A model generated the notes under the pieces. That model saw only the letters and a program-made list of their open reading frames with translations, made no database searches and was not told where the DNA came from. A DNA stretch of 64,000 nt from an uncultured Ilumatobacter sp. (lineage in GTDB: Bacteria; Actinomycetota; Acidimicrobiia; Acidimicrobiales; Ilumatobacteraceae): positions 19,057 through 83,056 of the forward strand of contig CALKNK010000001.1 of the NCBI GenBank assembly GCA_938091165.1, written 5' to 3'. The position numbers were made by a program, and so were the translations under genes. Shown here piece by piece: positions 1 to 6,103 of this stretch (within the stretch, counting starts at the first letter, position 1; each line of letters opens with the position of its first letter).

Positions 1-297
1 TGTCCCGACACCTCCGAGTTGCGGAGTAACGACTGTGACGTCATCCAAGGACAACTTCGATGGTTGCTCTGGGAGCGGATGGATTGCACCAGTCTCAAGG
101 AGCCGATCGACAAGTGGTGATGCCGCAACGAGCTCGTTGCGTTCGATGGCATCGAGTACGCGCTCGCCAGCAGCGGTGACGCGGAACACCGTCAGCGGTG
201 ATCCAGCTAGCAAGACATTCCCGAAACGATCCCACGACTGATCGCAGACGTGACGGCGTCGGAGCCCCCCAGCTGGTGCAGTTTTTGAGGAAACCAT
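1..297 (-). CDS. mftF: N-terminal part of mycofactocin glycosyltransferase MftF (runs off left edge)
   Basis: Open frame of 99 codons starting with ATG at 297 and leaving the window without a stop, so only the N-terminus is seen. MftF is the membrane-associated glycosyltransferase that adds beta-1,4-glucose units to the mycofactocin redox cofactor. The visible part carries features I associate with the MftF N-terminal domain: a 'VLLAGSPLTVFRVTAAGERV' stretch at about residues 28-47, then 'LVDRLLETGAIHPLP' and a 'DVTVV' strand that would lead into the GT2 fold. The start lies 7 nt downstream of the mftE stop, which fits the known mftE-mftF gene order and supports the call. The catalytic GT2 motifs lie outside the window and cannot be checked. 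Confidence 0.72.
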   Translation of the reverse strand, partial: MVSSKTAPAGGLRRRHVCDQSWDRFGNVLLAGSPLTVFRVTAAGERVLDAIERNELVAASPLVDRLLETGAIHPLPEQPSKLSLDDVTVVTPQLGGVGT

Positions 298-304
298 CAC
301 AGCC

Positions 305-1033
305 TCACCCGAGTGGTGTGGGATCGATCGGTCGCCAGGCCTCGATGGCATGCACTAAGTCGTTGACGAAGGAGGTGATGAACTGGTCGCCTTCGCCGCC
401 CGATGCTCCCGTCGGGTCTCCGAGCACGCCGCTCGCGCTGACCGTTTGAACTCCGACACGTTGGAGCTCGTCGATGTCTGCATCAGCGCCAGGTTCGGCC
501 AGTTCCAGTCGGACAAGACCGGGGTCGATTGCGAGCATCAAAGACGTTTCGATACGCCCAGCATGGAGGTCCTTGGCGCCACCGTCGGCGCGCTGTGGCC
601 ACTTCGGCCACCACGACAACACATGGCGACCCTCGAGTTGAAGTGTGCCCACGGCAGCGGTGAGCGCACTTGCATTTCCCCCGTGGCCGTTGACGAAAAC
701 GACACCAGCGGCCCAATCAGCACTCCGCCCAAGTTCGAGAATCAGGTCGTGCATCACTGCGGTTCCGATCGAAAGCGTTCCAGGAAACCCATAGTGTTCG
801 CCCGATGCGCTCACGGTCAGCGTGGGGCCGACCATGAGGCCGTCGGTGAGCTGCATTGCACGCGCCACGATTTCCTCGGCGATCAACGTGTCTGTCGACA
901 TCGGGAGATGTGGGCCGTGCTGCTCGGTCGATCCGACCGGGATCAGGACTAAAGGAGCTCGAGTTCCGTCTTCAGCGGTCGGATCGTTGAGGAGTGTCTG
1001 CACATCTTTCCACGTGGCGTCGCCCAATCGCAT
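305..1033 (-). CDS. mftE: Mycofactocin peptidase MftE (creatininase family)
   Basis: A 242-residue creatininase-family metallohydrolase. MftE cleaves the modified MftA precursor to release the C-terminal Val-Tyr-derived core of mycofactocin. Family motifs are intact: 'PVGSTEQHGPHLPMSTDT' near residues 32-49 supplies metal-binding Glu, His and Asp, 'VNGHGGNAS' near 113-121 supplies another His, and 'LHAGRIETSLML' near 155-166 contains the conserved His and Glu. Length matches the family. The gene sits between an EtfB gene 56 nt upstream and mftF 7 nt downstream on the same strand, which favours MftE over a generic creatinine amidohydrolase. The start is ATG at 1033. Confidence 0.85.
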   Translation of the reverse strand: MRLGDATWKDVQTLLNDPTAEDGTRAPLVLIPVGSTEQHGPHLPMSTDTLIAEEIVARAMQLTDGLMVGPTLTVSASGEHYGFPGTLSIGTAVMHDLILELGRSADWAAGVVFVNGHGGNASALTAAVGTLQLEGRHVLSWWPKWPQRADGGAKDLHAGRIETSLMLAIDPGLVRLELAEPGADADIDELQRVGVQTVSASGVLGDPTGASGGEGDQFITSFVNDLVHAIEAWRPIDPTPLG

Positions 1034-1089
1034 CGGACCATCATGCCGCCAAGGGGTCCTAACTGCGCGAACGGCGTTGAGACATCGCT

Positions 1090-1884
1090 CTACTCAATCG
1101 GCTGCTCTCCGAGATAGCCCCACTCGTCGAGTTGCTTGATCACCAGCGCAGCGGCGTCGCTCGGTTCAAGCATCAGTGTCTCAGCGTGCGTTTGTTTGGC
1201 CGCGCCGATGTCCAGAATGTCACGGACGCGGGCCAAGGTCCCACCTGCCGGAGCGGGTAGTTGCCGTGCGCGCGGGCGGTAGGCCGTGACATGAGCCGTG
1301 TCCTCTGCAGCGGTGGGGCCTGGTAGCAATCTGATCTCAGCAGTTTTAGCGCGCAGCGCGGCAGCGAGCGGAGCACGACGGAGCCGGGCAACTGATCCTT
1401 CGACGGACAGCACAGCGGGCGTTGGTACATCCAGAACTTCGCGGCGCCCACCGTCGAGTCGTCGAATGACACGTAGGGGTGAACTTGCGGTATCGATGTG
1501 CACGAGCCCCAACGCCTGTGCGGCGCCGAGGTGTGCGGCAATGTATGCGGGAACGGAACCGGTGCCGCGATCAAGTGAGTAGTCGCCGCACACGACGAGG
1601 TCGGTATCGCCGAACAGCGTCGCGATGGCAAGGGCAACATCGTTACTTGCTGCTTTAGTCGCGTCGACGCGCACTGCATGGTGTGCGCCAGCGGCGAGCG
1701 CGTAGCGCAACACGGTGTCGGCTTCCGCAGGGCCAACGCATACAACAGTTACATTTTCGGCGCCGGCAAGTTGCAAGCCGATCTCAAGCGCCGCCTCATC
1801 AGCTGGGGACACCCCGGACCAACGTGGATCGACGTCGTCACCGTCGACCGAAACCCATTTCCAACATACGGTGACCTGACTCAC
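1090..1884 (-). CDS. Electron transfer flavoprotein beta subunit (FixA/EtfB-like, mycofactocin-associated)
   Basis: A 264-residue ETF beta/FixA-type subunit that would pair with the EtfA encoded upstream to carry FAD and accept electrons. Beta-subunit features include the N-terminal strand 'VTVCWKWV', 'SPADEAALEIGLQL' and 'VTVVCVGPAEAD' (nucleotide-binding lobe), 'DLVVCGDYSLDRGTGSVPAYIA' split across residues about 95-116, and 'LDVPTPAVLSVEGSVARLRR' near 152-171. It overlaps fixX by 4 nt (ATGA type), indicating translational coupling. Physical linkage to mftE/mftF suggests that these ETF subunits serve mycofactocin-linked dehydrogenations; I recall a mycofactocin-associated ETF annotation in public databases but did not check. 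Whether it binds a second, bifurcating FAD cannot be decided by reading. Confidence 0.8.
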   Translation of the reverse strand: MSQVTVCWKWVSVDGDDVDPRWSGVSPADEAALEIGLQLAGAENVTVVCVGPAEADTVLRYALAAGAHHAVRVDATKAASNDVALAIATLFGDTDLVVCGDYSLDRGTGSVPAYIAAHLGAAQALGLVHIDTASSPLRVIRRLDGGRREVLDVPTPAVLSVEGSVARLRRAPLAAALRAKTAEIRLLPGPTAAEDTAHVTAYRPRARQLPAPAGGTLARVRDILDIGAAKQTHAETLMLEPSDAAALVIKQLDEWGYLGEQPIE

Positions 1885-2228
1885 GACCGTTTAAACACGA
1901 CGCCGTGGCCACCTTCGGGATAGCTCCAGGAGATGGCACCCTCCTTGTTGCACACGAGGTAACACGTGCCACATTCGAAGCATTGCTCGTAGTTGAAGAG
2001 AATGCCGCCATCGCTCGTCGGGACGAAGAGCTTGGCAGGGCAGGCAACGATGCACTCGCGGCTGGGACAGTCACGGCACACTGTGTCGTCGACAACGATA
2101 TGCGCCCGCTCATGAACGTCGAAGCGCGTTGAACCAATGAGATCCTCGAACGAGCGGGTCGGCCACTGCTCGGTCTCGCTAGTCCCGCCAGCCGCAACGC
2201 TGGCCCAGCGATCACTGATCTTGCTCAT
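1881..2228 (-). CDS. fixX: FixX-like ferredoxin partner of FixC
   Basis: A 115-residue iron-sulfur protein of the FixX/ETF-QO ferredoxin type. It has a cysteine-rich stretch 'CRDCPSRECIVACP' near residues 51-64 and a second cluster 'CFECGTCYLVCN' near 83-94, as in FixX and the C-terminal domain of ETF:quinone oxidoreductase. Together with FixC it forms a two-gene version of ETF-QO that passes electrons to the quinone pool. Its start overlaps the fixC stop (ATGA) and its stop overlaps the EtfB start, so it is in the middle of a coupled operon. About 20 extra N-terminal residues precede the conserved core. Confidence 0.88.
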   Translation of the reverse strand: MSKISDRWASVAAGGTSETEQWPTRSFEDLIGSTRFDVHERAHIVVDDTVCRDCPSRECIVACPAKLFVPTSDGGILFNYEQCFECGTCYLVCNKEGAISWSYPEGGHGVVFKRS

Positions 2229-3529
2229 CCGAACGTCCTCAATCCCTCGAGTGTGTCTTTGACGACATGGCGTACCTTCAACCCAGCGCGCTTGCGTTCC
2301 TGATTGAGCACCCTGATCAGGCCTGGCTTCGGCGTCGGGTTGTCGACGCGGAACATGCGCTCTACGGAGTTTGCGATCATTTGTGGATACAGATGCTGCA
2401 CCCGATCCGACAGCACGAATTCAGGCGCCCGGTGCAGCCGTTTGTGGTCGCGCAGAACGAATGTGTCGTTGAGTCGGCGCTCGTAGCCGACTAAGCCTTT
2501 GGCAGAAACGTCGCCGACTGCGAGCGATTCGGCAGCCGCTTCGCCAGCGTAGATACCGCTGGCCATGGCAAAATTTACACCCTCCAGCCATAAGCCGGCG
2601 GCCAGGCACATCGCGGCTGCATCCCCGGCGACAAGGATGCCGTCGCCGGTCATCTGGGGCATCATCGACAAGCCAGCCTCGGGGATGACGTGCGCTGAGT
2701 ACTCCTGCACCTCGCCACCTTCGACGAGTGGAGCAATACCGGGGTGTCTCTTGAACCGATCGACGATCTCCTCGGGACGTAACTCCTGAGCGGTGAGTTT
2801 GGGTAGCTTGAGAACACATCCCACGGCGAGCGTGTCAAGATTGGTGTAGACGAAGCCACCGCCGTTCACCCCTGATGTGCCACCGAGCACTTCGATGTCC
2901 ATTCCGTGGCGGCCGCGTACGCCAAAGCGTTCGTCGATGACTTCCTTCGGCAATGCGATGGTTTCTTTGACGCCAACGGTGTAGTTCGCTGCATCAACCT
3001 CGCCGTACATCCCCGCTTCCTTTGCAAGGAAGCTGTTGACTCCGTCGCAGGCGATGACGACCCTGGCACGTAGGTCTCCATCAGGGCGGTCGGTAGTGAC
3101 GCCAACGACCTGGTTGTTCTCGCGCAGCAAACCGGTGGCGGTCGTAGAACAAATCAGTGTTGCGCCGTCGGCCTCGGCCTTGCTGGCGAGCCAATGGTCC
3201 CAGTCGGGGCGGAATGCGGTAGCACCGTTGTACGGGGCGCTACCCCATTTTTGGTTTCGGAAGTCGACGCTAACCGCCTGCTCATCGGTCAAAACCATCG
3301 TGGAGCGGCGAGTGATCCAGCGCTGTACTGGAGCCTCCTCCCACCATTGCGGATGCAACTGGTCGAGCATGCGGGGGTAGACAACGCCGCCATACATATT
3401 TTTTGAACCAGGGAACGGTCCGCGTTCGAGCAGGATGACCGAGTGCCCGGCCCGTGCCAGCACTGTGGCGGCCGTAGCGCCGGCTGGGCCGGCACCAACC
3501 ACGACGACGTCGACATCAAATTCGGTCAT
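2225..3529 (-). CDS. fixC: FixC-like FAD-dependent ETF:quinone oxidoreductase
   Basis: A 434-residue flavoprotein of the FixC/ETF-QO family. The N-terminal dinucleotide fold is clear ('VVVGAGPAGATAATVLARAG', residues 9-28), followed by 'ERGPFPGSKNMYGGVVYP', a family hallmark. A second FAD contact, 'GILVAGDAAAMCLA', lies near residue 305. The protein would oxidise reduced ETF and, with FixX, reduce quinone at the membrane. It overlaps the genes on both sides by 4 nt. Length and motif order are normal for FixC, without the C-terminal ferredoxin of mitochondrial ETF-QO, which here is the separate fixX. Confidence 0.88.
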   Translation of the reverse strand: MTEFDVDVVVVGAGPAGATAATVLARAGHSVILLERGPFPGSKNMYGGVVYPRMLDQLHPQWWEEAPVQRWITRRSTMVLTDEQAVSVDFRNQKWGSAPYNGATAFRPDWDHWLASKAEADGATLICSTTATGLLRENNQVVGVTTDRPDGDLRARVVIACDGVNSFLAKEAGMYGEVDAANYTVGVKETIALPKEVIDERFGVRGRHGMDIEVLGGTSGVNGGGFVYTNLDTLAVGCVLKLPKLTAQELRPEEIVDRFKRHPGIAPLVEGGEVQEYSAHVIPEAGLSMMPQMTGDGILVAGDAAAMCLAAGLWLEGVNFAMASGIYAGEAAAESLAVGDVSAKGLVGYERRLNDTFVLRDHKRLHRAPEFVLSDRVQHLYPQMIANSVERMFRVDNPTPKPGLIRVLNQERKRAGLKVRHVVKDTLEGLRTFG

Positions 3530-4476
3530 GTGGGGGTCTCCGCTGCGTTAGCTGAGCGTTCAGCGAACAGGCCGGTCAACGCTGCCAGCGTTGCATTCGC
3601 GTCGCTAACAATGGCGAGGTCACTCATGTGCATCATCGGGCAGTGTGGGTCAGTGTTGACGCTGATGATGTGCTCTGGGCTGCCGAGGCCAGCGGTGTGC
3701 TGGACCGCGCCGCTAACTCCAAAGGAGAGATACAACGTCGGATCGACGACGACGCCGGTGGTGCCAATTTGCTTGTCATGATGTACCCACGACCGATCCG
3801 TAATGACTCGGGTGGCTCCCATGGTTGCACCGATGTCGGCAGCGAACCCTGCGAGCTGAGCGAACTGATCCTCGCTGTTAAGTCCTGCGCCGCCACCGAC
3901 GATGCGGTGTGCCTCGGAAAGGTCCATCGTGCGGACGTCCGGCGGCAGGATCTCCACGACCCTTGCACCATGGTCAGACACTGGCTCGTCGTCAACACGT
4001 ACGCGCTGGACATCGGGCTGGCCGTCGAACGACGACGCCCCGCGGATACCTGGTTGGAGCGTTGCAACGAAAGCGCCACTGGGTCGAAGCTCGTGAAGCT
4101 CGCGGCCACCGGAGCGAGCTAGGAAAACAGAATCATGAGCGAGAGCAGTAGCGCCGGCGTACAGCGGCCGGCGGAGGCGAAGCGCAAGTGCTGGTGCAAG
4201 GTCGCGGCCGTCGGGGCAGTGAGGAAGGACAATTTGGTCGATTGAGCCGGGCAAAACGACGTCACCGCCGGAGTCGACAAGAGATGCGAGGCAGCGAGCC
4301 CAACGAGCAATCTCCACATCACCTAGTTCGATGAGTGTGACCGTTTGAGCTCGATCAGTTAGGTCGATGTCGTCAACGCCTGAACCAACCAAGACGACGT
4401 TGCCATCGCATTCAGCAATAGCGTCGTCGGTGCCCGCCGGCAGAACGCCCTCTCGAACCGGTACCACTGCGATCAT
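3526..4476 (-). CDS. Electron transfer flavoprotein alpha subunit (FixB/EtfA-like, mycofactocin-associated)
   Basis: A 316-residue ETF alpha subunit. The C-terminal FAD domain is well kept: 'IVGGGAGLNSEDQF' near residue 193, 'GATRVITDRSWVHHDKQIG' with the conserved Arg, then 'TGVVVDPTLYLSFGVSGAVQ' followed by His, and 'VNTDPHCPMMHMSDL'. The N-terminal domain is more divergent and rich in acidic residues. First gene of the coupled set EtfA-FixC-FixX-EtfB, 74 nt downstream of the cyclic-nucleotide-binding protein. The ATG at 4476 has only a weak ribosome-binding site, so the exact start is less sure than the product. Confidence 0.85.
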   Translation of the reverse strand: MIAVVPVREGVLPAGTDDAIAECDGNVVLVGSGVDDIDLTDRAQTVTLIELGDVEIARWARCLASLVDSGGDVVLPGSIDQIVLPHCPDGRDLAPALALRLRRPLYAGATALAHDSVFLARSGGRELHELRPSGAFVATLQPGIRGASSFDGQPDVQRVRVDDEPVSDHGARVVEILPPDVRTMDLSEAHRIVGGGAGLNSEDQFAQLAGFAADIGATMGATRVITDRSWVHHDKQIGTTGVVVDPTLYLSFGVSGAVQHTAGLGSPEHIISVNTDPHCPMMHMSDLAIVSDANATLAALTGLFAERSANAAETPT

Positions 4477-4550
4477 CAGTCATCAGCGTACGGCGCATCT
4501 CGTCGACGCTGGCAACTGTCCGCCGACTGCCTCGCAAACTCTCCGTGTTT

Positions 4551-4973
4551 TCAGCTCAGCATCGAGGGTTCGAGTTGGTGGACCCGTTTCGCAGTGGCAA
4601 CGAGGAGCTTGCGTGTAATGGCGGGACTCTGATCGAGCAATTGCTCAAACTCGCGACGGTTGAGCACTTCGACTGTCATGGCGGTTTCTGCCTTCACCGT
4701 AGCCGTTCGTGTTCGGTTGGCGAGCAGCGCCACTTCGCCCAGCACGGCACCGCTGCCAACCGATGCAATTAATTTTCCTTCGCGCCAGACCGATGCGGTC
4801 CCTTCGACAATGATGAAGGCCTCGCGACCGGCGGTGCCCTCCTTGATGACTTCCTTCCCGGCTTTGATGTCGATCGGTGTCATCAATCGGTCGATCGCCG
4901 CAAGTTCCTTTTTCGAAAGTCCAGTGAAGAGTTCAATTGAGGCCAGGGCAGCGATGGTGGTGTTCGTCGTCAT
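4551..4973 (-). CDS. Single-domain cyclic-nucleotide-binding protein
   Basis: About 140 residues made almost wholly of a cNMP-binding beta-barrel: 'FTGLSKKELAAIDRLM', 'IKAGKEVIKEGTAGREAFII', 'GSGAVLGEVALLANRTRTAT' (phosphate-binding cassette with the Gly-Glu and Arg that contact a cyclic nucleotide) and 'REFEQLLDQSPAI'. There is no helix-turn-helix domain, so it is more likely a signalling or regulatory partner than a DNA-binding CRP. A start at 4991 is also possible (six extra residues); I chose ATG 4973 because it has a purine-rich GGGGAT just upstream and no odd N-terminal tail. It lies on the same strand between DedA and EtfA and may be co-transcribed with the electron-transfer genes. Confidence 0.8.
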   Translation of the reverse strand: MTTNTTIAALASIELFTGLSKKELAAIDRLMTPIDIKAGKEVIKEGTAGREAFIIVEGTASVWREGKLIASVGSGAVLGEVALLANRTRTATVKAETAMTVEVLNRREFEQLLDQSPAITRKLLVATAKRVHQLEPSMLS

Positions 4974-5021
4974 ATCCCCAGTGTGCACCATGGAGGCCTG
5001 TCACCTAGAACCGCGCCGGCC

Positions 5022-5645
5022 TCAGGCCCCTGCGGTCTTTCGTCGGTCGCGTAGCCAGCGAACCAGTTCGACAATTCCCGTGATTGAGAGTGCCGTGACA
5101 AACGCCAGAACGAATGCAAGCGTGTGATTGTCTTCAAATTGCTTTCCAAACACGAAGCCGAGAATGGCCGCATACGACGCCCAGATCGTCACGGCAATGG
5201 CGATCCAGAACATGAACCAACGACGTGGCTGCTGCGTGACGCCCGAAGACACCGTCAACACGGTGCGGCCCCCAGGGATGAATCGCGCAGTGATTAAGAG
5301 CAATCCACCCCGTTTACGGATTTGGTGCGCTGCCCCATCGAGCCGCGCCCGTCGCTCTGTCTTCCTGTCTGCCCACCGGTTGACTAGGCCCTCGAAATTA
5401 CTTCCGATCGCATAGGCCAGATTGTCGCCCACGAACGCTCCGCTCGCACCTGCGATGATGACGAGCAGGAGGCTTTGGTCACCGGCTCCAGCTGCCACGC
5501 CGCCCAAAATCACTGTGGTCTCACCCGGGACGATCGGAAGGATTGAGTCCAGAAGCGCGATCGCGAAAATCACCAGAAGGAACCACCAGTTGCCTGAGAA
5601 GTCCTTGAGTTGGTCGGTAAATTCGGTGATGACGTTCGCCAGCAT
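5022..5645 (-). CDS. DedA-family (SNARE-associated/VTT domain) membrane protein
   Basis: About 207 residues with the DedA signature: an amphipathic N-terminus, 'ALLDSILPIVPGETTVILGG', 'GASGAFVGDNLAYAIG', 'LLITARFIPGGRTVLTVSSG' (the conserved Arg-Phe-x-Pro-Gly-x-Arg), and two C-terminal membrane helices. DedA/VTT proteins are linked to lipid carrier or phospholipid flipping and membrane homeostasis. The frame stays open upstream to 5738, but the extra 31 residues look non-conserved, so I place the start at ATG 5645. It ends 48 nt before the cNMP-binding gene. Confidence 0.85.
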   Translation of the reverse strand: MLANVITEFTDQLKDFSGNWWFLLVIFAIALLDSILPIVPGETTVILGGVAAGAGDQSLLLVIIAGASGAFVGDNLAYAIGSNFEGLVNRWADRKTERRARLDGAAHQIRKRGGLLLITARFIPGGRTVLTVSSGVTQQPRRWFMFWIAIAVTIWASYAAILGFVFGKQFEDNHTLAFVLAFVTALSITGIVELVRWLRDRRKTAGA

Positions 5646-5658
5646 GTGACCCGAGACG

Positions 5659-5937
5659 TTAGCGGTCAGGTGTTGTGGACAAGACGTCCCTGCTGGTGAA
5701 CCACACCGTGGAGTTCGCTGGAATGACGCCGGGCGCATCCATTTCGTTTGGCTCGCTGGAGAACACGGGCTGCGCTATCGAGAGTTCGGGATGTTCGAGG
5801 TTGACTGTCACCGGCTGGATCGACGCGCTCACGAAGACGACGAGGTCGCTGCCGAGGTCGAGGACCTCGGCGCAGAGTTGCTGAACAACTGCGAATTCTG
5901 CGCGAGCATCTGAAGCTGTCCGATACAACTCAAGCAT
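5659..5937 (-). CDS. Small hypothetical protein, second of an overlapping pair
   Basis: Possible 92-residue protein with no family I recognise. The sequence has a helical N-terminus ('LYRTASDARAEFAVVQQL') followed by a strand-rich part with several Val/Ser/Asn stretches and no obvious signal peptide or membrane segment. Its ATG overlaps the stop of the preceding small frame (TAGATG), which would allow translational coupling. It fills the gap between GH3 and DedA on the operon strand. An antisense frame also exists, so coding is supported only by context and length. Confidence 0.4.
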   Translation of the reverse strand: MLELYRTASDARAEFAVVQQLCAEVLDLGSDLVVFVSASIQPVTVNLEHPELSIAQPVFSSEPNEMDAPGVIPANSTVWFTSRDVLSTTPDR

Positions 5938-6078
5938 CTACACGTCGTTGTCCTCGGTTGATGCAAGCGAATAGGTGCTCCAGCCATCAGGTTGTGGCAG
6001 CCAAGGCCCGCCGACTGAGCTGTCAGCGGTGGGCTTCGAGAATCCAAACGGTGTTGACACATCGATGGTCCACGGCAA
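5938..6078 (-). CDS. Very small hypothetical protein (about 46 aa), coupled to the next ORF
   Basis: Candidate 46-codon gene starting at TTG 6078, chosen because an AGGTG sits 5 nt upstream. The peptide is rich in Pro, Ser, Thr and Trp and begins 'PWTIDVSTPFGFSKPTA'. It starts 25 nt after the GH3 stop and ends by overlapping the next ATG. No family recognised. It could instead be untranslated spacer. Confidence 0.3.
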   Translation of the reverse strand: MPWTIDVSTPFGFSKPTADSSVGGPWLPQPDGWSTYSLASTEDNDV

Positions 6079-6103
6079 GGGAACACCTGGGGCAGTGCCT
6101 AGC

